DNA of 64,000 nt from Flavobacterium sp. 245 (GTDB lineage Bacteria; Bacteroidota; Bacteroidia; Flavobacteriales; Flavobacteriaceae): NCBI RefSeq assembly GCF_004362055.1, contig NZ_SNXB01000005.1, positions 62,001-126,000 of the forward strand, in the 5' to 3' direction. A program made the position numbers and the translations under genes. Positions 16,792 through 25,899 of the stretch are shown here, piece after piece (within the stretch, counting starts at the first letter, position 1; each line of letters opens with the position of its first letter). Under the pieces are notes generated by a model. That model did no database searches and was not told where the DNA came from. It worked only from the letters and a program-made list of their open reading frames with translations.

Positions 16792-17286
16792 TTACTCATA
16801 ACTTTCATAATTGATATACAAAATGCAGTTCGGAAGTATTTCTTTCATGGTTATGACGTGTTCTAAAAGATATTCTTTATCAAGATTTTCAGAAGAAATG
16901 TACAACTCTTTTAATTTTTGAAGATTAAATAATCCCGGTAAATCTTCTAACTGAATTTTAGTTTTTAAAATATCCAGATATTCTAAATCGGCTAATTTAT
17001 TGAGATAAGGAATAGCTTCATTTGTGATGTTTTTGTGATCCCTTAAAGTAAGTTGTTCTAGATTTTGAATATTGCTTATATGTTTCACTCCTTCGTCAGT
17101 TGCATGTGTGAATTTTAGATAAATATTATAAATCGTTGGAATTCTTGACGCCAAATAAAACAAAACCTGATCATCGACTTCGTCATCGATAGCTCTAAAA
17201 CGCCCAATTTCTAAAGGAATATCTGCAAGACTGCTGATACTGAAATAGCTTCTCCAAAAGTGTTTTTCTTTTCCTTTTAAATGCAT
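16792..17286 (-). CDS. leucine-rich-repeat-like protein, paralogue A
   Basis: 164 residues without a signal peptide. Residues about 60-135 show three to four LRR-like turns (HISNIQNLEQLTLRDHKN, LNKLADLEYLDILKT, LFNLQKLKELYIS). The start (MHLKGKEKHFW) and the whole layout match the gene at 22741-23250, roughly 40 percent identical by eye, with shared DEGVKHIS, PYLNKL, DLEYLDI and LKELYISS/LKEVYISS. A protein-binding role is likely from the fold; the partner is unknown. Confidence 0.75.
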   Translation of the reverse strand: MHLKGKEKHFWRSYFSISSLADIPLEIGRFRAIDDEVDDQVLFYLASRIPTIYNIYLKFTHATDEGVKHISNIQNLEQLTLRDHKNITNEAIPYLNKLADLEYLDILKTKIQLEDLPGLFNLQKLKELYISSENLDKEYLLEHVITMKEILPNCILYINYESYE

Positions 17287-17311
17287 AACGAAATTGGTTT
17301 ACTTTAGTTTT

Positions 17312-17581
17312 CTAAAATTCAGATGATCTTAAATCTTCCGTATCTCTGGCAATAGGAACACCATCAGGATCAAGAATCATAGCTTCCTGAATATCTGTTT
17401 TGTGAAGTGTAGCACCGCTTGCAATCATTTTATATCCATTTTCATATTCGGTAAAATAACCGCACGGATAAGCATAATAACCATTTGGCAAAAGCACTTT
17501 TATCTGCTGCTGAAATCCCCACGAAATTGCTTTTTGATTGAGGATATAGGTTTCAAAAGCTTCACTGAAAAGTAATGTCAT
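17312..17581 (-). CDS. small hypothetical protein
   Basis: 89 residues, cytosolic by composition. Tyr/Gly-rich centre (LLPNGYYAYPCGYFTEYENGY) and acidic end (DPDGVPIARDTEDLRSSEF). No family recognised. It lies between the WG-repeat gene (2 bp upstream) and the LRR-like gene (25 bp downstream) and is probably in their transcript. Confidence 0.65.
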   Translation of the reverse strand: MTLLFSEAFETYILNQKAISWGFQQQIKVLLPNGYYAYPCGYFTEYENGYKMIASGATLHKTDIQEAMILDPDGVPIARDTEDLRSSEF

Positions 17582-17583
17582 AT

Positions 17584-18762
17584 TTAAGGTTTTACAATAG
17601 GTTTTCCATTTTTATCAAAATAAAAATCTTTTCCATTTTTAGTAGCTTGTATATTGTTATCATCAGAAACATCCACTTTATCATATTCGATAGGTATGAT
17701 TATATCTCCTGCTTCATCTATTACACCCCATTTCTCATTTAATTTTACATTAGCACGACCATTATTATAAAAACCTGCATTGTCATAAAGAAGGGGAACT
17801 ACAAGTTTTCTATTTTTATTTATAAAACCTATTTTATTTTTTAACCGTACCATACAAAACCCTTCCACAAGACCACTAACGTCATCATAATTCTCAGTTC
17901 CATTATAAACAACAGGCAATTCCTCCCCGTGATTATTCACAAAATACCAACGTCCTTTCTTTAAAACTGTCGCATAACCCTCGATGAAATGTTTGGCAAA
18001 ATCATATTCCGCAGGAGTTAATTCTTTTCCTAAATTATTTAAAAAACCCCATTTACCATCTACTTTAACCATAATAGTACCACTTGAATAACTCTGCATC
18101 GAATCATATTTAAAGTCCGGAGTTACTTTTAATTCTGGATTAAGCACAGCAAATTTTTCGCCCATTTGAGCTTTATAAATATAGTCATTCAATCTACTAA
18201 TATTATCATATTGTATTGGTACAATTACCTCTCCTATCTTATTTATAATTCCCTTTTTTTTATCCAGTGTTACTATTAGTACAAAATCCCTATTAAATCT
18301 AGACGTATTATCATAAATTGGAGGAATTATTTCTTTACCTGTGCTTTTATCAATTGTTCCATATTTTCCATTTAGTTTAACCATAACAACATCATCTTTC
18401 GATATTGATAAAGAATCATATTTTAACTTTTTAATTTCCTTGCCTGTCTTGTCAATTATAAATACAACATTGTTTATTTGAACAACTGCAAATCCTTTAT
18501 AAAAAGTTGTAGCCTCTTCATATATAAACGGAATTACTATTTTGCCTGTTATATCTACATAACCATATTTATTATCGACAAAAGCATGCAGTAGCCCATC
18601 ATGAAAATCATCTGGATACTTATAATATTCTGCTTTAATAACAACTTTTCCTGTAATGTTTTTAAAACCAATATAGCCATTATCATTATAAGGTATTAAA
18701 TCTTGTGCTTTTGCTGTAAATACAAAAGTCAAAAGAAGGCAAAGTAATAGTAGTTTTTTCAT
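17584..18762 (-). CDS. exported WG-repeat protein, paralogue A
   Basis: 392 residues: signal peptide (MKKLLLLCLLLTFVFTAKAQ) then about ten WG repeats of about 33 residues, each with a K(W/Y)G(F/Y)(I/V)(D/N)..GK..(I/V)P..YD core, for example NKYGYVDITGKIVIPFIYEE and NEKWGVIDEAGDIIIPIEYDK. Repeats of this type form an extended or propeller-like beta structure of unknown ligand. A second WG protein (20059-21006) with an almost identical N-terminus (AKAQDLIPYN versus AKGQDLIRFT) lies 1.3 kb upstream in the same direction, so the pair arose by duplication. Confidence 0.88.
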   Translation of the reverse strand: MKKLLLLCLLLTFVFTAKAQDLIPYNDNGYIGFKNITGKVVIKAEYYKYPDDFHDGLLHAFVDNKYGYVDITGKIVIPFIYEEATTFYKGFAVVQINNVVFIIDKTGKEIKKLKYDSLSISKDDVVMVKLNGKYGTIDKSTGKEIIPPIYDNTSRFNRDFVLIVTLDKKKGIINKIGEVIVPIQYDNISRLNDYIYKAQMGEKFAVLNPELKVTPDFKYDSMQSYSSGTIMVKVDGKWGFLNNLGKELTPAEYDFAKHFIEGYATVLKKGRWYFVNNHGEELPVVYNGTENYDDVSGLVEGFCMVRLKNKIGFINKNRKLVVPLLYDNAGFYNNGRANVKLNEKWGVIDEAGDIIIPIEYDKVDVSDDNNIQATKNGKDFYFDKNGKPIVKP

Positions 18763-18858
18763 ATTTTATTTTTAATAAATGCTAATATTTTCATTCATCG
18801 AACTGCTTTCTGATTTAGAATCTGAATTACAGAAACTTCATTAGGAGACGTGATTTTT

Positions 18859-19491
18859 TTAAAGCTTGTCTCTATTATATCCAATATAATCTGTTGCTTC
18901 GACCCCAATACCGTATTCTAATATTGTTTTAAAAGTAAACGGCTCATAAATATAATTATACGGATGCATTTCATGTCCATGAATACTCTCGCTTAACTTG
19001 CAGCTCATAAACAACCAGTGGTCTGCAGGCATAACGATAATTTTATCTTCACGGCTACTTTGTGGTTTATCTCCAAATATAAATAGTTTCCAATCGCCAA
19101 GCTGGACACAAAAACCTTCAGGCAGTTGATCCATAATTGAAAATTCGTAGCAAATTTTTTCAATACTTTCGACCGAACCATTTATTAATAAACAGCTTTC
19201 TGTTTCAATAAGTTTTATATCTGATGGTAAAACGAGCGAATAGGTCATTTCGCTCTCACTTTGATCCATTATTTGATGAGCATTTATAGTGCGTTGCTTT
19301 AGTTTTTGTTCAAATTTTTTATTTAAAATAGTACCAATACCAGCTGAAAAATTTGAAACCAAAATCTCCTGGTTTTTCTGCTTGAGAATTTTTCTTCTGG
19401 AAATAAACAAATAAGTGGTGTAACCAAATATAATAAACAGAAGCAGAACAATTTGAATTATTAAACTGTTCTCGGATGTATTATTTGACAT
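18859..19491 (-). CDS. hypothetical single-pass membrane protein
   Basis: 210 residues. One N-terminal membrane helix at about 9-31 (IIQIVLLLFIIFGYTTYLFI) followed by RRK, then a soluble domain facing the cytosol by the positive-inside rule. It contains several hydrophobic strands (IKLIETESCLLINGS, WKLFIFGDK, DHWLFMSCKL). I recognise no family. It sits between the two WG-repeat genes. Confidence 0.7.
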   Translation of the reverse strand: MSNNTSENSLIIQIVLLLFIIFGYTTYLFISRRKILKQKNQEILVSNFSAGIGTILNKKFEQKLKQRTINAHQIMDQSESEMTYSLVLPSDIKLIETESCLLINGSVESIEKICYEFSIMDQLPEGFCVQLGDWKLFIFGDKPQSSREDKIIVMPADHWLFMSCKLSESIHGHEMHPYNYIYEPFTFKTILEYGIGVEATDYIGYNRDKL

Positions 19492-19534
19492 ATCTTATTT
19501 TTTAAAATTTATAGAAAAACTAGCAACATATCTT

Positions 19535-19996
19535 TTATATTTTTCTTTCAAATTCACTGGAAACTTCTTCATAACGATAATTCAAAAACAACAATTTATC
19601 TGCTATAACATCATATCTAACGATATAACTGTAAGAACCCATATACTTTTTTATGGTGATGAAATATTCTTTAAAATCAGGATTGTAAGCAATTTTTTCT
19701 TTCAGTTTTTTGCCATCAGTTGCCCAAAAGAAATCCTCTTCTTTTATGATTGTTAGTTTCAATTTATCTTCTTCTTCAGGAAAAATATAATAACTTTCTG
19801 TATACTTTTCCGGGTCAAGAGTTTTATATCCTTTTACGTAAGCTTTCCAGTTTTTTTGCAATTCTTCTCTTCCAATATCTAAAGTATCGGTACGTACACA
19901 TTTAATTTCGGCCCAATTGCCAACAATTTTATCAATTTGCGCAAATATATTATTTGAAAATAATAGCATTAGACTAATACACAAATACTTTTTCAT
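19535..19996 (-). CDS. hypothetical exported protein (lipocalin-like pattern)
   Basis: 153 residues with a signal peptide (MKKYLCISLMLLFSNNIFAQ). The mature part begins IDKIVGNWAEIKC, which recalls the first strand of small lipocalin-like proteins, and continues as alternating charged beta strands (KLKLTIIKEEDFFWATDG, EYFITIKKYMGSYSYIVRYDV). The fold guess is weak. It is part of the leftward array of small exported proteins. Confidence 0.65.
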   Translation of the reverse strand: MKKYLCISLMLLFSNNIFAQIDKIVGNWAEIKCVRTDTLDIGREELQKNWKAYVKGYKTLDPEKYTESYYIFPEEEDKLKLTIIKEEDFFWATDGKKLKEKIAYNPDFKEYFITIKKYMGSYSYIVRYDVIADKLLFLNYRYEEVSSEFERKI

Positions 19997-20058
19997 GGTT
20001 TTATTTTTTTCTTTTGCATAATTGATCTTCTAATAAATTATAGAGTAAAAATCAAATT

Positions 20059-21006
20059 TTATTGTAATCTATTATATATATTATTAGCTCCTTCCATCCA
20101 TGATGTTTTAAATTCTTCATCAACTTTAACAAAAATTATTTTATTCGTTTGAGCATTTAAATATCCTATTTTACCATCTAATTGAACTTCGATATCATTT
20201 GGATTTAGGTGATTAATTCTGTCGTATATCGTTGGCAAAATTTCTTTTCCTTCAGAATCAATAACACCAAACTTACCACCTGCTTCTACCTTATAATATC
20301 TATTTTTATCCTTTTTTTCTTCATTTATTTCCCACCTATAAATATAGTCATATACAAATGGTAAAATTATATTTCCGTTGTTATCAATGATCCCCATTTT
20401 ACTATTTAATTTTGCAAATGACAATACATTGGAGGGAGCCTTTGGCCATATTAGATCGTAAATTGGTTTCGTTTTTTCATTACCCTGATAATCAATTCGG
20501 CCCCATTTTTTATTCAGTCCTACTTCAATCAATTTTCTACCATAAAGTAAAGTTCTAATCGTATCATATTTTAACACTTTTATTTCTTTACCTGTCACAT
20601 CAACTATTCGTACTTTATGATTTAAAAGCACTGCTGCATTACCTTCTACAAAAGAGGTTGTCAGACTATATTTTATCGGAACTACGACTTTGCCAGCTGC
20701 ATCAATAAAACCAAATTTACCATTCAATTTTACTTCTGCTAAACCTTCATGAAACGGCAACAAATCGTCATAAATAAAAGGGATTAATATTTTCCCGTTG
20801 ATATCGACAGTACCCTCTTTACCATTTATTTCTTCTGCAATAAAGCCTTTCTCAAATTGGCTTATACTATAGAATGCTGGAATAACAATTTCGCCCTCTT
20901 TATTTTTAAATCCAATTTTATCTTCTTCAGTAAATCGAATCAAATCCTGTCCTTTTGCAGTAAATAAAATTGTTATCAGAAAGCATATTGTAAATAGTTT
21001 TTTCAT
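20059..21006 (-). CDS. exported WG-repeat protein, paralogue B
   Basis: 315 residues: signal peptide (ends TAKGQD) and about eight WG repeats (KIGFKNKEGEIVIPAFY, KFGFIDAAGKVVVPIKY, KMGIIDNNGNIILPFVY, KFGVIDSEGKEILPTIY). It is two to three repeats shorter than its paralogue at 17584-18762. It is probably periplasmic or surface exposed. Confidence 0.87.
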   Translation of the reverse strand: MKKLFTICFLITILFTAKGQDLIRFTEEDKIGFKNKEGEIVIPAFYSISQFEKGFIAEEINGKEGTVDINGKILIPFIYDDLLPFHEGLAEVKLNGKFGFIDAAGKVVVPIKYSLTTSFVEGNAAVLLNHKVRIVDVTGKEIKVLKYDTIRTLLYGRKLIEVGLNKKWGRIDYQGNEKTKPIYDLIWPKAPSNVLSFAKLNSKMGIIDNNGNIILPFVYDYIYRWEINEEKKDKNRYYKVEAGGKFGVIDSEGKEILPTIYDRINHLNPNDIEVQLDGKIGYLNAQTNKIIFVKVDEEFKTSWMEGANNIYNRLQ

Positions 21007-21034
21007 TCTTTTTATTTATTTTTTATTTTCGAAA

Positions 21035-21613
21035 TTAGTTTGTTTGTAGCAACTTTATCAATTCATTAAAAGCGAGAAGAATTTTATTATTTATAATATC
21101 CACAGCTTCTTTTGGACAGCAATTTGCACTTAAAGGAATTATATCTGCTGTTACTTTTTCAGGAATTTCAGGAAGATTTTGATCTTTTTCAGAAACATAT
21201 TTTTCTATTGCATTATTAGGTTCCGACTTAAAATTCAGCACAAAAAGCTGTTTATTTTCATCTAAACTATTTACCGTTTTTAAGGTTATACTTTCAATTG
21301 TACTAAAATCAATAACTATCTTATTTTTAATTATATATATATCTTTTACATCAGTCATTAAACTATTATATTCATACTGATAATCATAGCAAAAGGTCAT
21401 TATACTGTTATCATTAGAAAATTCAACAATGAAATTTTTATAACTTTTTCCTTCAAAATCTTCTGTATTGGCGCCATTGACATAGATGAAATTTTTCATC
21501 TTGTAATATTCCTTAATTTCTGCTACAATTTTTTCTTTCGTATGTTTTTCTGTCTGAGCATTTACAGGAAAAGCAATAATTGCAAAAAGAATTATTCTGA
21601 ATATTATTTTCAT
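21035..21613 (-). CDS. hypothetical exported protein
   Basis: 192 residues, signal peptide ending FPVNAQ. The mature part is beta-rich, followed by an ANCCPKEA motif and a C-terminal amphipathic helix (KILLAFNELIKLLQTN). The same plan, including CCP and the terminal helix, is seen in the product of 23778-24236. Function unknown. Three bases separate it from the upstream gene, indicating one transcript. Confidence 0.7.
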   Translation of the reverse strand: MKIIFRIILFAIIAFPVNAQTEKHTKEKIVAEIKEYYKMKNFIYVNGANTEDFEGKSYKNFIVEFSNDNSIMTFCYDYQYEYNSLMTDVKDIYIIKNKIVIDFSTIESITLKTVNSLDENKQLFVLNFKSEPNNAIEKYVSEKDQNLPEIPEKVTADIIPLSANCCPKEAVDIINNKILLAFNELIKLLQTN

Positions 21614-21616
21614 AAT

Positions 21617-22204
21617 TTAATTGATTAACTCCCGGCAGTGTTTGGCTCCGTGTGTTTTTAAAAGTTGATATATCTTTTGATATTCATCTGCTTTTGTAAT
21701 ATCAACCGGCGTTATAGTTCGAAAGTATTCTTCTCTTTCTTCAACAAAATCTAAAAAAGTTTTATTATCAGCCGGATCTAAAAAATTCATGTCCAAATTA
21801 TATTTGCGCACTGCCTGATAGATAAAAACGGTATTATTAATATCTAAACTAAATTTGGTTATATTTTTATTTACTGCAATAGAAGTTGGATGAACATAAC
21901 ATCTGATTCTTTCCCTGTACTTATTCCACATACATTGCACTTTCATTATCGCTTCTTCTCTGGTATCTACTCCGGGAACAGCACATGACATTTTCCACAG
22001 CGATTCTTCAAAAGCAAAAGTGAAACCTTTCTCTGGCTCATCTGCTTCATACATGTCTTCAACATTAAAGCAAAGAAGCGCTATATCTAATTCTGTAATT
22101 TGATGGCGGCAATCGCAGGAATCAGTTTTTACTAAAGCAGTTTCCTGAGAATAAACGCAACAAAGATTTACCAGAAAAAGACAGATTGCGATTCGGTTTT
22201 TCAT
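21617..22204 (-). CDS. Cys-rich exported protein with ankyrin-like C-terminus
   Basis: 195 residues, signal peptide (ends CCVYSQ). It is unusually rich in Cys for this region (CDC, ALLCF, MSCA, QCMW, IRCY, KHCREL), suggesting disulphides. The end, TPVDITKADEYQKIYQLLKTHGAK, closely follows the ankyrin pattern TPLD-A-....-I--LL--HGA, preceded by a probable earlier repeat (DNKTFLDFVEE). A protein-binding role is inferred from that only. It lies 5 bp downstream of the 22210-22653 gene. Confidence 0.68.
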   Translation of the reverse strand: MKNRIAICLFLVNLCCVYSQETALVKTDSCDCRHQITELDIALLCFNVEDMYEADEPEKGFTFAFEESLWKMSCAVPGVDTREEAIMKVQCMWNKYRERIRCYVHPTSIAVNKNITKFSLDINNTVFIYQAVRKYNLDMNFLDPADNKTFLDFVEEREEYFRTITPVDITKADEYQKIYQLLKTHGAKHCRELIN

Positions 22205-22209
22205 ACTTT

Positions 22210-22653
22210 TTATTTACCAAATGATATGCCTCTCATATCTAGTGTTCGCATCATTACATCAGTACCGCTCAAATTAGCCATTTGGGTTAATTTCTCTCTC
22301 ATTTCTGATGTATAATTTGACATGTATAAAGTAATAGAAGGTGCTCTATAGCTTTCGTCATTTGTATTTAATGAAACATAACCATTTTCACCGTCCAGAA
22401 AGCATAATGTTGTTTTTTTTATTTCTGACCAATACATTTTTGTCTCATATTTATCATCACCATCTCTACTTTCTGCCCTAATAAAACTCTCTGTTATTTC
22501 TACTTTAAAATCCTCACTGCTATAACCACTCGGATTAATCATAGTAATATATTTCTTGTGTTTGTTTAGCCATTTTACTGTTTCTTTCTTGTTTTGTGCA
22601 ACTGCAGAACCTATTAGCATAATCGAAAATAAAAGTGTAAAAAGTGATTTCAT
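22210..22653 (-). CDS. hypothetical exported protein
   Basis: 147 residues with a signal peptide (MKSLFTLLFSIMLIGSAVAQ). The mature domain has a strand pattern FKVEITESFIRAESRDGDDKYETKMYWSEIKKTTLCFLDGENGYVSL and a terminal helical stretch. It broadly matches the other small exported proteins of the array (21035, 23287, 23778, 25900) in length and layout, without clear identity. Function unknown. Confidence 0.68.
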   Translation of the reverse strand: MKSLFTLLFSIMLIGSAVAQNKKETVKWLNKHKKYITMINPSGYSSEDFKVEITESFIRAESRDGDDKYETKMYWSEIKKTTLCFLDGENGYVSLNTNDESYRAPSITLYMSNYTSEMREKLTQMANLSGTDVMMRTLDMRGISFGK

Positions 22654-22740
22654 GTTTTTTTGTTTATTGGTTATTATTTTATAATTTTCTTTCAGTCTTG
22701 TTTATTTAGCCTAAAGCTTTAGTGTTTATATAATTGTTTA

Positions 22741-23250
22741 TCAATACTTTTTAAAATCCACCCAAAAAACACAGTTAGAAAAAAGGTCTTCCAGTACAAT
22801 TAATTGCTCTAAAACATCATCATTATCCAATTCGTCTTCAATTTTTCTAGCTGAAGAAATATACACTTCTTTAAGATTCTTTAATTGATCTAATGCAACC
22901 AGATCTTCTAATAGAATTCCTGTGTCCCAAATGTCCAGATATTCTAAATCAACAAGCTTATTAAGATATGGCAAACTCACTTTTGTAATTTTGGGATGCT
23001 TCATGAGCGTGAGACTTTTTAGTCCCTGCAATTTCGAAATGTGTTTTACACCTTCATCAGTGATATGAGTTTCTTTGAGATATATCGAATGCATAATTTT
23101 TACTTTCTCGGTAAGCATGGCAAAATAGTCGTCATTGTACTCCGGATCATCAACCCCGGACACGCCAGAAACTTCTTCAGGAATATCTTTTGAATCTTTG
23201 ATTTGTCCAAAATTCCACCAAAATTGCTTTTCTATACCTTTTAATCTCAT
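22741..23250 (-). CDS. leucine-rich-repeat-like protein, paralogue B
   Basis: 169 residues, no signal peptide. LRR-like turns at about 65-130 (HISKLQGLKSLTLMKHPK, LNKLVDLEYLDIWDTG, LDQLKNLKEVYIS). N-terminus MRLKGIEKQFWWNF parallels MHLKGKEKHFWRSYF of 16792-17286. The two LRR-like genes bracket both WG-repeat genes, so a larger segment may have been duplicated. Confidence 0.75.
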   Translation of the reverse strand: MRLKGIEKQFWWNFGQIKDSKDIPEEVSGVSGVDDPEYNDDYFAMLTEKVKIMHSIYLKETHITDEGVKHISKLQGLKSLTLMKHPKITKVSLPYLNKLVDLEYLDIWDTGILLEDLVALDQLKNLKEVYISSARKIEDELDNDDVLEQLIVLEDLFSNCVFWVDFKKY

Positions 23251-23286
23251 GTCAAATAGCTTTTTTTCGATTTAGAAAATAGTAAT

Positions 23287-23745
23287 TTATTCCGTTGATT
23301 TCTTTTCGCAAATCCCCTTCAATTTTTTAAAATATTCCAAAGCTTTAGCATCGTATTTTTTCAAAGGAATTATCTGTATTTTTTCATGAACTAAGGTACC
23401 GTCAGTATATTCTTTTAGAATACTTTTCCCATTAGTTTTGAAAGTAATCGCATAAAAACCTTCCTTACTTTTAACAATCGTTATATCATTTGTTCCTGAA
23501 AGAAGAATTCTAACCGTAAATCGTTCTGTCTTATCTCCTTTTTTTATAAAAACTGGATAACTCATTGTACAATTTTTAATCTCAATTTGATAAATGCTAA
23601 TCTGAGATTCTTGTCCTGCCGTTTTATATTTTATGTGCTGATAGCTTAAATTATCTGAGATGTATTTTTCGAGCATTTCTTTTGATTGTGCCTGAACTCC
23701 AACCGAGAATATCAGAAATGCATATATTAGAAATTGGTTGGTCAT
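23287..23745 (-). CDS. hypothetical exported protein
   Basis: 152 residues from ATG 23745, chosen over an ATG 45 bases upstream because it begins the signal peptide (MTNQFLIYAFLIFSVGVQAQ). Beta-rich middle (QISIYQIEIKNCTMSYPVFIKKG, FTVRILLSGTNDITIVKS) and a C-terminal helix LEYFKKLKGICEKK that resembles the ends of the 23778 and 25900 products (EKLKSLC, EHLRDLC). No known family. Confidence 0.68.
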   Translation of the reverse strand: MTNQFLIYAFLIFSVGVQAQSKEMLEKYISDNLSYQHIKYKTAGQESQISIYQIEIKNCTMSYPVFIKKGDKTERFTVRILLSGTNDITIVKSKEGFYAITFKTNGKSILKEYTDGTLVHEKIQIIPLKKYDAKALEYFKKLKGICEKKSTE

Positions 23746-23777
23746 TTTAAACTGTTTATTTTTTAAACTGCTGATAA

Positions 23778-24236
23778 TTATTTCGCACATAAGGACTTCA
23801 ACTTTTCAAATTGCTCCTTTAACATTTCTAAATCAGCTCTTTTGAAACCTATGAACTTGGCAAAAGTCTCTTTATTTTCATCTTTTAAATAAGCTATCGG
23901 AAAATAGATCTCCCATTTCTTTATCTTAAATAAATTTAGTGTTCTTGAGTTTTTCCTAGGACAGCAATCAGGTATTAAATCTTTTTTATTGGTTTCAGTT
24001 TCTGATTTAGGAATGCTGTCAGTAAAGCTCACAATTCCTTCTTTTGTAACGCTAATTTTCTTTATAAAAGCACTATATTGTTTACTAGGCCAATAATACG
24101 CATGAGAATTTGCTTTGATAATAATATTGATCGTGTCAACTGTCTTATCGAATTCAGATTTCTTTACCTGTGCATTCGTAAAACCACTGCTTAAAATCAA
24201 ACACAATAACCAATATGTTTTGTTTCTTAGTTTCAT
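23778..24236 (-). CDS. hypothetical exported protein
   Basis: 152 residues from ATG 24236 (an upstream ATG at 24281 would bury the signal peptide). Signal peptide ends GFTNAQ. It contains PDCCPRKNS, an IKKWEIYFPIAYLK strand pair and a terminal helix LKEQFEKLKSLCAK. It shares this plan with neighbours 21035-21613 and 23287-23745. Function unknown. A terminator lies upstream, at 24258-24283, so it probably has its own promoter. Confidence 0.68.
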   Translation of the reverse strand: MKLRNKTYWLLCLILSSGFTNAQVKKSEFDKTVDTINIIIKANSHAYYWPSKQYSAFIKKISVTKEGIVSFTDSIPKSETETNKKDLIPDCCPRKNSRTLNLFKIKKWEIYFPIAYLKDENKETFAKFIGFKRADLEMLKEQFEKLKSLCAK

Positions 24237-24250
24237 TCTATTTTTGCTAT

Positions 24251-24283
24251 AAAAAATAAGTGCAATATTATACAATTGCACTT
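24251..24283 (-). terminator. Rho-independent terminator after the coiled-coil gene
   Basis: On the minus strand AAGTGCAAT pairs with ATTGCACTT around an 8 bp AT loop and is followed by ATTTTTTAT. It splits the leftward array into at least two transcription units. Confidence 0.8.
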
Positions 24284-24335
24284 ACCGTTGAAGTAGAGGT
24301 TGTGCGTTTGCGCTTCTTTGTCGCATGGTTTTCTA

Positions 24336-25877
24336 CTATTTAGTAATCAACTCAAACCAAAATACATTACTGTTTCCTTTCACAGCTTTTTTGTCTTCCT
24401 CATCCAAACCATTTACAAAACTTTTATACTGTGCCATGTATGAAGCCGATGATTTGTCTGGACAATATGAGTTAAAAACGTTATAACTATAAGGTTTTGC
24501 CATAGTTGTTAGTTTGTTGACACAAGGAAATACTTGATTCCAGTTAGTCATAACTTTAAATCTAACTTCATTCCAAATTGGACAGCTAATTTTTTGTCCA
24601 GCAATTACCATTCTGTTGCTTTCTGAAATTACTTGGTCAGCATAAAGTTGGTTTTGTTTTTTATAGAACTCTGCTTTTTCTAAATATAACTTTTTTGCAT
24701 TAGCAAGTGCAGTTGTAGATTTCGTCACTGACTGACTTGCATCTAATTTCTTTTGGTCATATATTAGTTTAATCTTCGCAATTTCTTGTGCCTGTTGTTT
24801 AGGTAAATTCGTATTTAACTGAAATACTTCAGCCGTCAATTTTTTATTCTCACTCTCTAATGAGGTAATCTTATTTTTGACGTTTGTGTTGTAGTCAAGT
24901 ATGTCTTTTTCAAGTGAAGTTATTTGCACAATTATTTGATTCAAACTTGCCGTAAGTGTTGCTTTAATACTGTCACTAATAGCCGATTTGATTAGCTCTT
25001 TTTCAGTTTCATTCTTTTGCTCTTTTAATTTAATAAGATTAATTTCCAAAGGAGCTAGATAATTAGCTTGCTCAATTTGAATTTCTTTAATTTGTTGCTG
25101 ATTAGTAACTATTTTGGCATTTTTCTCATTTTGTGCTTCTAAATTTTCTTTTTTTATTTGCTCTTTTATTGCCACACTTTCCTTTTGAAATTCCTGCTCG
25201 TATCGGATTATTCTGGCCTTGAAAATTGTTATATTATCATCTGCAATAAGAATATTAGTAGCATAAGCCATTAAATCGTTTACCCAATTATCATGTTTTG
25301 ATTTAGCTTCAGAAAATACGTTGGTTTCATAGTTTTTACTATGGCTTGTTATTTCCTTACATAAATTTTCATTAGCCTTTTCTAAATTACTAATCTCATT
25401 TAGTTTTTTGTTAACCGCATTATCTCCTTTCTCCAAGTTTTGAATTTGCACTTTTTTCAGAGCAATCTTTTCAGTGAACATTTTTCTTGCTGCTTCCAGT
25501 TCTGCCGTTGTAGCTGGTATTGCATAACCTTTTACTTCTCCTAAATGTTGCTCAAAGCTTTTACCTTCTTTTTCAAATTCCGATTTGTATTTTCCACATT
25601 GACTACATTTAGCACCCACCTTCATATCAGCAATCAAATCATCTCTTTCTTTGTAAAGAGCAGATAACTCATCTTTTAATTTCTGAATCTTATCGTTGCG
25701 CAATGCGTAAAGGCTTAAAAGTTCCCCTTTACATTGAGCAATTTTTGCTTTATTGCTCTCGAATGTCAATGCTTTTGATTCAATACTAGTAACATCACCA
25801 ATGCCTATAGTCTGAGCGGATACTTTTAGAGAAAGTACTGTAAAGATTAACAGTAAATATTTATAATATTGTATCAT
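24336..25877 (-). CDS. exported coiled-coil protein with a CxxC motif
   Basis: 513 residues. Signal peptide (ends LKVSAQ), then about 360 residues dominated by heptad-rich, Lys/Glu/Asn/Gln coiled coil (for example IRYEQEFQKESVAIKEQIKK), with a CSQCGKYKSEFE motif near residue 90. The C-terminal about 90 residues are more globular (ISCPIWNEVRFKVMTNWNQVFPCVNKL). It is a structural or scaffold-like periplasmic protein by composition; no family recognised. It is followed by its own terminator. Confidence 0.75.
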   Translation of the reverse strand: MIQYYKYLLLIFTVLSLKVSAQTIGIGDVTSIESKALTFESNKAKIAQCKGELLSLYALRNDKIQKLKDELSALYKERDDLIADMKVGAKCSQCGKYKSEFEKEGKSFEQHLGEVKGYAIPATTAELEAARKMFTEKIALKKVQIQNLEKGDNAVNKKLNEISNLEKANENLCKEITSHSKNYETNVFSEAKSKHDNWVNDLMAYATNILIADDNITIFKARIIRYEQEFQKESVAIKEQIKKENLEAQNEKNAKIVTNQQQIKEIQIEQANYLAPLEINLIKLKEQKNETEKELIKSAISDSIKATLTASLNQIIVQITSLEKDILDYNTNVKNKITSLESENKKLTAEVFQLNTNLPKQQAQEIAKIKLIYDQKKLDASQSVTKSTTALANAKKLYLEKAEFYKKQNQLYADQVISESNRMVIAGQKISCPIWNEVRFKVMTNWNQVFPCVNKLTTMAKPYSYNVFNSYCPDKSSASYMAQYKSFVNGLDEEDKKAVKGNSNVFWFELITK

Positions 25878-25899
25878 AATTTTCTAAGTATAACCTTAT

